Assembly (NCBI GenBank): GCA_021654635.1
Contig: AP025179.1
Coordinates: forward strand, 3,348,001 to 3,412,000
Origin: Mycobacterium kiyosense
GTDB taxonomy: Bacteria > Actinomycetota > Actinomycetes > Mycobacteriales > Mycobacteriaceae
Direction: 5' to 3'
DNA: 64,000 nt
Shown: piece after piece, positions 31,074 to 39,490 of the stretch
Layout of the letters: each line of letters opens with the position of its first letter
Position numbering within the stretch: position 1 is the stretch's first letter
The notes under the pieces: generated by a model
What the model was told of the DNA's origin: nothing
What the model saw: the letters and a program-made list of their open reading frames with translations, nothing else
Database searches by the model: none
Made by a program: the position numbers and the translations under genes

Positions 31074-32272
31074 GCACTCCTGAGCCGCTCTACATCCTCG
31101 GCGCCGGCATGCACCCCTGGGGCAAATGGGGCCGCGACTTCACCGAATACGGAGTGGTGGCCGCCCGTGCCGCGCTGGCCGAGGCCGGGCTGGACTGGCG
31201 GCAGATTCAGCTGGTCGCCGGCGCCGACACCATCCGCAACGGCTATCCGGGCTTCATCGCGGGGTCGACGTTCGCGCAGAAGCTGGGCTGGAACGGGGTG
31301 CCGGTGTCGTCGTCGTATGCGGCGTGCGCGTCCGGTTCGCAGGCCCTGCAGAGCGCCCGCGCCCACATCCTGGCCGGATTCTGCGATGTCGCGCTGGTGA
31401 TCGGCGCCGACACCACGCCGAAGGGGGCGTTCGCGCCGGTCGGCGGCGAGCGCAAGAACGATCCCGACTGGCAGCGTTTCCATCTCATCGGCGCGATGAA
31501 CCCGGTCTACTTCGCCCTGCTGGCGCGGCGCCGGATGGACCTGTACGGCGCGACGTCGGAGGACTTCGCGCAGGTGAAGGTGAAAAACTCCCGGCACGGG
31601 TTGCAGAACCCGAATGCCCGCTACCGCAAGGAATCCTCGGTGGAGGACGTGCTGGCCAGCCCGGTGGTGTCCGACCCGTTGCGTCAGCTGGACATCTGCG
31701 CCACCTCCGACGGCGCGGCCGCCCTGATCGTGGCCAGCGCGGACTTCGCCCGCAAGCACCTCGGCTCGCTGGACGGTGTTCCGTCCGTGCGTGCGGTCAG
31801 CACGGTGACGCCGCGATACCCGCAGCATCTGCCCGAATTACCGGATATCGCAACGGATTCCACCGCGGTGGTGCCCGGACCCGAGCGGGTGTTCAAGGAC
31901 CAGATCCTGGACGCCGCGTACGCCGAGGCCGGCATCGGGCCCGAGGACGTCAGCCTGGCCGAGGTGTACGACCTGTCGACTGCTTTGGAACTCGACTGGT
32001 ATGAGCACCTGGGGTTGTGCGGTCGCGGCGAGGCCGAGGCGCTGTTGCGCTCCGGGGCAACGGCTTTGGGTGGCCGCGTTCCGGTGAACCCGTCTGGCGG
32101 TCTGGCCTGCTTCGGTGAGGCCATTCCCGCACAGGCGATTGCGCAGGTGTGCGAGCTGACCTGGCAGCTGCGGGGACAGGCGACGGGCCGGCAGGTGGAA
32201 GGCGCGAAGGTGGGCGTCACCGCGAACCAGGGGCTGTTCGGGCACGGGTCGTCGGTGATCGTCGCCCGCTAG
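31070..32272 (+). CDS. Thiolase-like lipid-transfer/aldolase protein (Rv1627c type)
   Basis: 400 residues with a thiolase fold. It has the nucleophile region SSSYAACASGSQAL (Cys near residue 83) and the C-terminal FGHGSSVIV. The usual GHPxGA histidine motif is replaced by ACFGEAIPAQ, as in SCP2-like thiolases and Ltp2-type aldolases rather than true thiolases. Partnering with the overlapping DUF35 protein favours a C-C bond-cleaving or acyl-transfer role in steroid or lipid catabolism. This is an inference from family architecture. Confidence 0.85.
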   Translation: MSTPEPLYILGAGMHPWGKWGRDFTEYGVVAARAALAEAGLDWRQIQLVAGADTIRNGYPGFIAGSTFAQKLGWNGVPVSSSYAACASGSQALQSARAHILAGFCDVALVIGADTTPKGAFAPVGGERKNDPDWQRFHLIGAMNPVYFALLARRRMDLYGATSEDFAQVKVKNSRHGLQNPNARYRKESSVEDVLASPVVSDPLRQLDICATSDGAAALIVASADFARKHLGSLDGVPSVRAVSTVTPRYPQHLPELPDIATDSTAVVPGPERVFKDQILDAAYAEAGIGPEDVSLAEVYDLSTALELDWYEHLGLCGRGEAEALLRSGATALGGRVPVNPSGGLACFGEAIPAQAIAQVCELTWQLRGQATGRQVEGAKVGVTANQGLFGHGSSVIVAR

Positions 32273-32311
32273 GGGCTTTCGCGCCGTTTCTGTTGCCTCG
32301 AGCGGCCCCAA

Positions 32312-32343
32312 ATGTACGGTCGCAGTGGGCTTTTGCCGTACAT
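32312..32343. repeat. Inverted repeat ATGTACGG / CCGTACAT
   Basis: Perfect 8-bp arms (32312-32319 and 32336-32343) with a 16-nt spacer, between the thiolase stop and the convergent pdtaR stop. The long spacer makes it a weaker terminator than the structure just downstream. It could be a protein-binding dyad. Confidence 0.35.
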
Positions 32344-32347
32344 ATCA

Positions 32348-32389
32348 GGACGCTCGACGCGCAAGGGGCGCGTCCAAGGTCAAGCGTCC
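32348..32389. terminator. Nested hairpin between convergent thiolase and pdtaR genes
   Basis: The inner stem GACGCGC (32356-32362) pairs with GCGCGTC (32368-32374) around a 5-nt loop. The outer stem GGACGCT (32348-32354) pairs with AGCGTCC (32383-32389) and overlaps the pdtaR stop. It is a likely bidirectional intrinsic terminator without a U tract, which is common in mycobacteria. Confidence 0.5.
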
Positions 32390-32998
32390 TTGGGCGTATC
32401 GAGGGTTTCCAGTACCACCTCGGCGACACGCTTCATCGACGTCCGGCGGTCCATGGCGGCGCGCTGAATCCACTTGAACGCCTCGGGCTCGGTCATGCCC
32501 TGCTTCACCTGCAGCAGGCCCTTGGCGCGTTCGATCAGCTTGCGGGTCTCCAGCCGGTCCGACAACGTCGCCACTTCTTTTTTCCAGGGCGGTGATCTCA
32601 CTGAACCGGCTCATCGCCAGTTCGATCGCCGGGATCAGGTCGCTGGCAGTGAACGGTTTGACCAGGTACGCCATTGCCCCGGCGTCCCGCGCCCGCTCGA
32701 CGAGGTCGCGCTGGCTGAAGGCGGTCAGCACCACGATCGGCGCGATGCGCTTGCTCGCGATCTCCGAGGCCGCGTCGATACCGTCGCGGCGCGGCATCTT
32801 CACATCCATGATCACCAGATCGGGCTGGTGTTGTTCGGCCAACTCCACGGCTTCCTGGCCGTCGCCGGCCTCACCGACGATCTCGTAACCCTCCTCACGC
32901 AGCATCTCAGCCAAGTCCATGCGGATCAGCGCTTCGTCTTCGGCGATCAGGACCCGCCGCGTCGGAGCGGCGGCGGCATCGGAGGTGGGGTCCGTCAT
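32380..32998 (-). CDS. pdtaR: Antitermination response regulator PdtaR (one frameshift)
   Basis: About 205 residues if corrected. The receiver domain has acidic residues in LIAEDEALIRMDL, phospho-acceptor Asp in VIMDVKMP, Thr in VVLTAF and Lys in YLVKPF. A C-terminal ANTAR domain (RKLIERAKGLLQVKQGMTE, then AFKWIQRAAM) binds hairpins in nascent RNA to prevent termination. In M. tuberculosis it is phosphorylated by the kinase PdtaS. The frame is broken by one extra T in the run 32578-32583 (A run on the coding strand); correction gives ITALEKEVATLSDRL. A sequencing error is likely. Confidence 0.92.
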
Positions 32999-33080
32999 GA
33001 CGGATATTCTGTCGTGACGCCTGTGACGGGGAACCCGGGGGGTTCCTCTATGGTGTACTCCGGACCGAAACCGGTTAGCA

Positions 33081-33157
33081 GCCCTCGTATCCCAACTGGC
33101 AGAGGAAACGGATTCAAAACCCGTACAGTGTGAGTTCGAATCTCACCGAGGGCACCA
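33081..33157 (+). tRNA. leuV: tRNA-Leu(CAA), CCA encoded, short variable loop
   Basis: The acceptor stem GCCCTCG (33081-33087) pairs with CGAGGGC (33147-33153), followed by discriminator A and CCA. The T arm GTGAG-TTCGAAT-CTCAC is perfect. The anticodon loop is TTCAAAA, giving anticodon CAA (Leu, UUG codons). The anticodon stem has an A-C mismatch at its top pair, the D stem is only 3 bp, and the variable loop is 5 nt rather than the long arm normal for bacterial tRNA-Leu. The symbol follows my recollection of a similar gene near pdtaR in M. tuberculosis and is uncertain. Confidence 0.88.
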
Positions 33158-33217
33158 GAGATCCCGCTATCAAGACCGAGCCGTCAATGCTTGTATTCGG
33201 GGCATGTGGGAGATCTC

Positions 33218-33243
33218 GCCGACGTACCTGGCCGACGTACCTG
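33218..33243. repeat. 13-bp tandem repeat x2
   Basis: GCCGACGTACCTG occurs at 33218-33230 and 33231-33243 without a gap, in the 103-bp space between the tRNA and the 3' end of the PE_PGRS gene. Purpose unknown; possibly replication slippage. Confidence 0.5.
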
Positions 33244-33260
33244 GCGCCGGCGGATCGGCG

Positions 33261-35765
33261 CTAGATGGCCAACCCGTTGAGCCCATTGACCCCCAGCAGG
33301 CCGCCGCTACCACCGTCACCCGGAGTCCCCGGCGTGCCGCCGGTTCCAGCGTTGCCGCCGTTGCCGCCGATGCCGATCACCAAGGCGTTGCCTCCCGCTG
33401 CACCGTTGCCGGCGTTGGTCGCGCCCGCGCCGCCGGCGCCACCCGCTCCCCGTTGCCCACCAACGGACCTGCCGCGCCGCCGACCCCGCCCTGCCCGCCG
33501 ACCTGAGTCACGCTAAATCCGCCCAGACCACCGGTCCCGCCATCGCCGAGCAGCGCAACGTTACCGCCCGCTCCGCCCGCGCCGCCGGCATTGTGCTCGC
33601 TCACTCCTCCATCGCCTCCGGCCCCGCCGACGCCGAACACTGCGCCCCCGCTACCACCGCTGCCGCCGGTGCCGCCGATTCCGTTGAAGCCGATTCCGCC
33701 GTCTCCACCGACGCCGCCGGCACCGAACAACAAGCCGCCGGTGCCACCATTGCCTCCCGCGACACCAGCGTTGTCGTAGCCGAGCCCGCCGGCCCCTCCG
33801 GCGCCACCGTTTCCGGCGAGCAGCCCGGCGTTGCCGCCGCCGCCCCGACACCGCCCGCGGCCTCGCCGAATCCGCCGGAACCTCCGTCGCCGCCGCCGCC
33901 ACTCAGCAAGCCGGCCGCCCCGCCGGACCCGCCCGCGCCCCCGACACCGCTCAGACCGAAGCCGAGCCCCCGACACCGCCGGCCCCGCCGCCGCTCAGCA
34001 AGCCGCCGGCCCCGCCCGCGCCGCCGGCACCGCCGACCCCACTACCGGAGAACGCGAAGCCACCCGGGCCGCCGGATCCGCCATCGCCCAGCAGCGCCCC
34101 ACCGGCGCCCCCAGCGCCACCGGCGCCGCCGTTGCCCGCGGTCGGAGCTCCCCCTCCGATACCGCCGGCACCGCCGGTGCCCAGCACCCCGGCAGCACCG
34201 CCGACGCCGCCCGGGTGGCCGGCCGTACCGGATCCACCGGCCCCACCGTCGCCGAGCAGCAGGCCTCCCGGCGAGCCGGTCAATCCCGATCCCGGCGCCG
34301 CGTTGGCGCCATTGCCGATGAGCGGGCGCCCCAGCACCGCTTCGGTCGGCACGTTGAGGGCGGTGAACAGCGGCTGTAGCGGACTGGCGATGCCGCTCGC
34401 CCCGGCGCCGCCGTTCGCTGAGACGCCGTAACCGGCCTCACCGCCGTTGCCGGCCACGCCGATCAAGAAAGCTCTTCCGCCGGTGCCGCCGGTGCCGCCG
34501 TGGCCGGGGCTCCACCCACCGGTCCCGCCGGAACCGCCGTCGCCCAGCAGCAGACCGCCCTGGCCCCCAGCGCCACCGGTCGCGCCCGCTATCTGGCCGG
34601 ATCCGCCCGATCCACCGATCCCACCGAAACCGAGCAACAGGGCATTGCCGCCGGCACCCCCGCACCGCCGATATTGCTGCCGAAGCCCCCGCGCCGCCCG
34701 AACCGCCGTTGGACCACAGCAGGCCGGCGTTACCGCCGTACCCACCTGCGCCGCCGAGTCCGTCTTCGGCGGACCCGCCCGCCCACCACCGCCGCCGGCG
34801 CCGAACAGCAGTCCTGCGTTGCCGCCCGCGCCTCCCGCACCACCGTTATCCCCAGTTCCGGCCGCGTGTCCGCCCGTGCCGCCGGCCCCACCGGGACCGG
34901 CGAGCAGACCGGCGTTGCCGCCGGCACCGCCCGCACCGCCCGCACCCGCATCGCCGTATCCGCCGGCCCCGCCGTGGCCGCCGCCGGCACCGATCAGCCC
35001 GCCGAGCAGCCCGCCGGCCCCACCCGCACCGCCGGCACCGCCGTTGACACCGCCGAAGCCGCCGGCGCCGCCGAGGCCCCCCGCGCCGAACAGTCCACCG
35101 GCACCACCGATCCCACCGGCTCCTCCTGTTCCGGAAGCGGAAGCCCCTCCGGCACCGCCCACGCCGCCGGTGCCGGCCAGCAGACCACCCGCACCGCCCG
35201 CACCACCGGCGCCGGCGGTACCCGATGCCACCTTGCCGCCGGCACCGCCTGCCCCGCCGGTACCGAGCAGCCCGGCCGCGCCACCGGCGCCACCGTTATG
35301 ACCCGGCGCTCCGGACCCGCCGGACCCACCATTGCCGATCAAGATGCCTCCGGCAGCGCCGTTCTGCCCGGTGCCCGGAGTGCCGTTGGCGCCGTTGCCG
35401 ATCAGCGGACGACCCAACAGGAGCTCAGTGGGCGCATTGATCACCCCGAACACCGCCTGGCTCAAGAATTGCAGCGGATTCGAACCGGCAGCCTCGGCGG
35501 CGGCGTACGCACCTCCGCCGGCGCTGAGCAACTGCGCGAATTGCTCGTGATACGCGAAGGCCTGCCCACTGAGCGCTTGAAAGTCCTGGCCATGCCCCTC
35601 GAAAAGCGCCGCAATCAACGTCGATACCTCATCCTGGGCGGCCGACAGAATCGCCGTGGTCGGCCCGAGCGCGGCCGCGGTGGCCCCCTGCAAACCCGAA
35701 GCCAGTCCGACCAGATCGGTCCCGGCCGCGGAGACCACGTCCGGAGCCGCGAATACGAACGACAT
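33261..35765 (-). CDS. PE_PGRS family protein (several frame breaks)
   Basis: About 834 codons. The N-terminal PE-like domain (about 1-93; starts [11 protein letters not shown], with AAP-Asp where Pro-Glu is usual) ends in YAAAEAA, which fits the YxxxD/E type VII export signal. A linker [24 protein letters not shown] segment follows, then Gly-Gly-Ala repeats, a second copy of the [16 protein letters not shown] linker, and more PGRS repeats to LNGLAI. The frame changes near 34,785, 34,660-34,690, 33,955, 33,850 and 33,450, all in G/C-rich repeats that are error-prone. Likely exported by ESX-5 to the cell surface. Not present at this locus in M. tuberculosis. Confidence 0.88.
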
Positions 35766-35825
35766 AGCGGCGCCCTCCCGTCAGCGCGCCCCACCAAGAG
35801 GCGCCTACTGGGCAGTTTGGACCCG

Positions 35826-35876
35826 CGCGGCAGACCGAATAAATCGGGAGAATTCTCTATTTATCGGTCTGCCGCG
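35826..35876. repeat. 51-nt near-perfect palindrome upstream of PE_PGRS and cya
   Basis: The left arm CGCGGCAGACCG (35826-35837), one bulged A, and ATAAAT (35839-35844) pair with ATTTAT (35859-35864) and CGGTCTGCCGCG (35865-35876). The centre itself contains the palindrome GAGAATTCTC (35848-35857). It lies 61 bp upstream of the PE_PGRS start and 99 bp upstream of cya on the other strand. It could be an operator, an RNA hairpin in either leader, or a tiny inverted-repeat element. Confidence 0.7.
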
Positions 35877-35974
35877 ACCATCAGCCCGGAATACCGGCAC
35901 AACCCCTGGTCGTTGCGGTCAAGGTACGCGGCAACACCGCTCGCTAATCTCGGCCAACGGTTAGGCTTTACCCC

Positions 35975-37306
35975 ATGGGCGCAAAAAAGTGCGCTGCCCT
36001 CAAAGCTGGCAACGACGACCCGGTTCGCCGGCCCGACTGCGTCGCCGCGGTCCGAGCCCAAACCAAAGACCTGCGGCAGCACTACGCGGACGCCGCTGCC
36101 CGCCGGGCGCGCATTCTCGACATCGCTGCCTGGATGGCCGTCCTGGTGAGCGGGAGCTTCGTTGCCGTCCAGCTGCTCACCGGCTCGTGGTTGTGGCAGG
36201 TCATCTCGATCAATATCGCCGCGGCGCTGGTCTTTGCGTTCGTTCCGATGCTGCACCGCTTCGGCGAACTGGTGGCACCGCTGACCTTTATCTTCGCCGC
36301 CTACGCCACCGTGCTGGCCAGCTGCTGGGACGTGGGAACCGGTTCGGGCGCCCAGCTGTTCTTCATCGTCGGGTCATGTCTGGCCGTATTGCTGCTGGGT
36401 ATCGAGCACATCGTGCTGGCCAGTTTCCTGGCGGCGCTCGGCGCCGGGCTGGTGATCATGTCCGAGTTCGTGATCCCGCGCAGCACCGGCCTGCAGCCGG
36501 ATTGGGCGCAGTCCACGGGTTTTGTCGTCACCACCATTTCGGCGTGCGTGATGGTGGTCGCCACGGTTTACTTCGCGTTGCGCGACACCGCCCGGGCCGA
36601 GGCGGTCATGGAGGAACAGTACGAGCGCTCCGAGGCACTGCTGGCCAACATGTTGCCGGCCAGCATCGCCGAACGGCTCAAGGAACCCGAGCGGCGCGTC
36701 ATCGCCGACAAGTACGACGAGGCCTCGGTGCTGTTCGCCGACATCGTCGGCTTCACCGAACGTGCCAGCAGCACCCCACCCGCCGACCTGGTCCGTTTCC
36801 TGGACCGCCTGTATAGCGCGTTCGACGCGCTGGTGGACAAGTACGAGCTGGAGAAGATCAAGGTCAGCGGCGACTCCTACATGGTCGTCAGCGGGGTTCC
36901 GCGCCCGCGGCCCGACCACGTGCACGCCTTAGCCGATTTCGCTCTCGACATGGCCGACGCCGCAGCCGCGCTCAAGGATCCGCACGGACGAGCGGTTCCA
37001 CTACGGGTGGGACTGGCCACCGGTCCCGTCGTAGCCGGGGTGGTCGGCTCCCGCCGGTTCTTCTACGACGTCTGGGGCGACGCGGTCAACGTCGCATCCC
37101 GGATGGAGTCCACCGATTCGGTCGGGCAGATCCAGGTGCCCGACGAGGTCTACGAGCGGCTGAAGGACGATTTCGAACTGCGCGAACGCGGCTACATCGA
37201 CGTCAAGGGCAAAGGCGTGATGCGCACCTGGTACCTGATGGGCCGCAAGCCGGTCGAGGAACCGGACAGTCTGCCGGCCGAAGACCTCCGTGTCGCACCC
37301 GTCTGA
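35975..37306 (+). CDS. cya: Membrane class III adenylate cyclase, Rv1625c type
   Basis: 443 residues. A six-helix membrane anchor (about 40-200) is followed by a signalling helix and one catalytic class III cyclase domain (about 235-425). Metal-binding aspartates lie in LFADIVGFTER and KVSGDSYMVV. The substrate Lys (EKIKVSG) and Asp/Asn/Arg of DVWGDAVNVASR are present, so all canonical mammalian-like residues are intact. It forms homodimers making cAMP from ATP. Start ATG 35975. It lies head-on to the PE_PGRS gene across the palindrome and is followed by the HdeD-like gene at 49 bp. Confidence 0.95.
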   Translation: MGAKKCAALKAGNDDPVRRPDCVAAVRAQTKDLRQHYADAAARRARILDIAAWMAVLVSGSFVAVQLLTGSWLWQVISINIAAALVFAFVPMLHRFGELVAPLTFIFAAYATVLASCWDVGTGSGAQLFFIVGSCLAVLLLGIEHIVLASFLAALGAGLVIMSEFVIPRSTGLQPDWAQSTGFVVTTISACVMVVATVYFALRDTARAEAVMEEQYERSEALLANMLPASIAERLKEPERRVIADKYDEASVLFADIVGFTERASSTPPADLVRFLDRLYSAFDALVDKYELEKIKVSGDSYMVVSGVPRPRPDHVHALADFALDMADAAAALKDPHGRAVPLRVGLATGPVVAGVVGSRRFFYDVWGDAVNVASRMESTDSVGQIQVPDEVYERLKDDFELRERGYIDVKGKGVMRTWYLMGRKPVEEPDSLPAEDLRVAPV

Positions 37307-37355
37307 GGTCAAAAGACCCCTACCCCGGCTCCGCCACATGCGTCACACTGGCTGC

Positions 37356-37928
37356 ATGGAAACTAGTCCCGCAACATTGTCGCCGCCTAGTCTGCTCCCC
37401 CACCTCTGGAAATCCACCCTGGTATCCGGGATCTTGTCGCTCGCGCTCGGCGCCGCCGTGGCGGCCTGGCCGGGTCAAACGGTCCTGGTGGCCGCCATCT
37501 TCTTCGGCGCCTACCTGCTGGTCACCGGCGCTGCCCAGGTCGTCTTCGCGTTCAGTCTGCACGTGTCGGCGGGCAGCCGGATTCTGCTGTTCATCAGCGG
37601 TGCCGCATCACTGATTCTGGCGGTGCTGGCGTTCCGTCACTTCGGCAACGCCGTGCTGTTGCTGGCGATCTGGATCGGGGTCGGGTTCATCTTCCGCGGT
37701 GTGGCCACCACGGTCTCGGCCATCAGCGATCCCGAACTTCCCGGTCGGGGCTGGGCGATCTTCATCGGCCTGATCAGCCTGTTGGCGGGGATCGTCGTGA
37801 TGGCTTCCCCCTTCCAATCGATCATCACCCTGGCGTATGTGGTCGGCATCTGGCTCATCGTCATCGGTGTCTTCGAAATCGTGTCGTCGTTCGGCATCCG
37901 GAAGGCGTCCAAAAACCTCACCGGCTGA
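37356..37928 (+). CDS. HdeD-like integral membrane protein (Rv1624c type)
   Basis: 190 residues with six transmembrane helices in three related pairs (DUF308/HdeD repeat), for example GILSLALGAAVAAWPGQTVLVAA and GLISLLAGIVVMASPFQSI, shown here as separate recognisable blocks. The homologue Rv1624c is nearly identical around ILLFISGAASLILAVLAFRH. I chose ATG 37356 (METSPATL); ATG 37338 is the alternative. It sits between cya and cydA on the same strand. Function unknown; HdeD relates to acid stress in enterobacteria. Confidence 0.88.
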   Translation: METSPATLSPPSLLPHLWKSTLVSGILSLALGAAVAAWPGQTVLVAAIFFGAYLLVTGAAQVVFAFSLHVSAGSRILLFISGAASLILAVLAFRHFGNAVLLLAIWIGVGFIFRGVATTVSAISDPELPGRGWAIFIGLISLLAGIVVMASPFQSIITLAYVVGIWLIVIGVFEIVSSFGIRKASKNLTG

Positions 37929-37981
37929 TCAGCACGCCCATCGAGTTGGCGTCGGCCAGAACCGATTACTACACTCCGTCG

Positions 37982-37987
37982 TAGATT
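37982..37987 (+). promoter_or_regulatory. Candidate -10 of the cyd operon
   Basis: TAGATT fits TANNNT and lies 25 nt before the cydA ATG, with GGGAGCTG as ribosome site in between. A small dyad CTAC-8 nt-GTAG overlaps it. Weak evidence. Confidence 0.3.
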
Positions 37988-38012
37988 GTCCCGCAGCCCC
38001 GGGAGCTGACAG

Positions 38013-39470
38013 ATGAACGTTGTTGATCTATCGCGCTGGCAGTTCGGTATCACCACCGTCTACCACTTCATTTTCGTGCCGCTCACCATCGGCCTGGCTC
38101 CACTGCTCGCCATCATGCAGACGGCCTGGGTGGTCACCGACAACGTCGCCTGGTACCGGCTGACGAAGTTCTTCGGGAAGCTGTTCCTGATCAATTTCGC
38201 CATCGGGGTGGCCACCGGCATCGTGCAGGAGTTCCAGTTCGGGATGAACTGGAGCGAGTATTCGAGGTTCGTCGGCGACGTGTTCGGCGCGCCGCTGGCG
38301 ATGGAGGGCCTGCTGGCCTTCTTCTTCGAGTCGACCTTCATCGGATTGTGGATCTTCGGCTGGAGCCGACTGCCGAAACTGGTTCACCTGGCCTGCATTT
38401 GGATCGTCGCGATCTCGGTGAACGTTTCGGCGTATTTCATCATCACCGCGAACTCGTTCATGCAGCATCCGGTGGGCGTGCACTACAACCCGCAGACCCA
38501 CCGGGCCGAACTGAACGACATCCTGGCGTTGCTCACCAACAACACCGGCCTGACGGCGTTCGGCCACACGGTCACCGGCGCGCTGCTGACCGCGGGCACG
38601 TTCGTGGCTGCCGTCAGCGCCTGGTGGCTGGTGCGGTCACAGACCGACACCGTCGACCCGGGCACTCGGGCGATGTATCGCCCGGCGACCGTACTGGGCT
38701 GCTGGGTGGTGCTCCTCGCCACGGTCGGGTTGTTCTTCAGCGGCGATCACCAGGGCAAGCTGATGTTCCGGCAGCAGCCGATGAAGATGGCGTCGGCGGA
38801 GTCGCTGTGCGACACCCAGGTCGATCCGGACTTCTCCATCCTGACGGTCGGGCGACAGAACAACTGTGATGCGCTCACCCGTGTCATCGAGGTGCCGTAC
38901 GTGCTGCCGTTCCTGGCCGAGGGCAAGTTCGACGGCGTCACGTTGCAGGGTGTGCGCGACATCCAGCGGGACTACAACCAGCGCTTCGGCCCAAATGACT
39001 ACCGCCCCAACCTGTTTGTCACCTACTGGTCCTTCCGCGCGATGATCGGACTGCTGGCCATTCCGGTGTTGTTCGCGTTGACCGCACTGTGGCTGACCCG
39101 CGGCGGACGGATCCCGAACCAGCGCTGGTTCGCCTGGTTTGCGCTGCTGGCGATCCCGGCACCGTTCCTGGCCAACAGTGCCGGCTGGGTGTTCACCGAG
39201 ATGGGCCGCCAGCCGTGGATCGTCGCCCCGAACCCGACCGGCGACCCGAACGTCCACCTCACCGTCGCGGCCGGGGTGTCGCATCACGGGTCCGGGGTGG
39301 TGATCACCTCGCTGGTGACGTTCACGCTGGTCTACGCCGTGCTCGCGGTGGTGTGGTTCTGGCTGCTCAAGCGCTACATCGCGGAGGGGCCGCTGGAACA
39401 CGACGCCGAACCGGCCGCGCCTCCTGCCGAGCAGGAAGACGACGTGGCACCCCTGTCGTTCGCCTACTAG
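38013..39470 (+). CDS. cydA: Cytochrome bd oxidase subunit I
   Basis: 485 residues with about nine helices. It has the haem b595 His in TVYHFIFVPLTIG (about residue 18), the short actinobacterial Q loop around 250-310, and the signature GRQPWIV. It oxidises menaquinol and reduces O2 to water without proton pumping, giving growth at low oxygen and tolerance to bc1 inhibitors. Ribosome site GGGAGCTG before the ATG. It is followed by cydB at 20 bp, then cydD and cydC, the standard mycobacterial cydABDC order. Confidence 0.97.
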   Translation: MNVVDLSRWQFGITTVYHFIFVPLTIGLAPLLAIMQTAWVVTDNVAWYRLTKFFGKLFLINFAIGVATGIVQEFQFGMNWSEYSRFVGDVFGAPLAMEGLLAFFFESTFIGLWIFGWSRLPKLVHLACIWIVAISVNVSAYFIITANSFMQHPVGVHYNPQTHRAELNDILALLTNNTGLTAFGHTVTGALLTAGTFVAAVSAWWLVRSQTDTVDPGTRAMYRPATVLGCWVVLLATVGLFFSGDHQGKLMFRQQPMKMASAESLCDTQVDPDFSILTVGRQNNCDALTRVIEVPYVLPFLAEGKFDGVTLQGVRDIQRDYNQRFGPNDYRPNLFVTYWSFRAMIGLLAIPVLFALTALWLTRGGRIPNQRWFAWFALLAIPAPFLANSAGWVFTEMGRQPWIVAPNPTGDPNVHLTVAAGVSHHGSGVVITSLVTFTLVYAVLAVVWFWLLKRYIAEGPLEHDAEPAAPPAEQEDDVAPLSFAY

Positions 39471-39490
39471 ACGCCGAAAGGAGCTGACCG

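Noticed and set aside
34447..36149. Pro-rich and Thr/Gly-rich plus-strand frames across the PE_PGRS gene
   Set aside because: Gly-Gly-Ala repeats read on the other strand give Pro-Pro-Ala; they are shadows, and the PE domain fixes the true strand.
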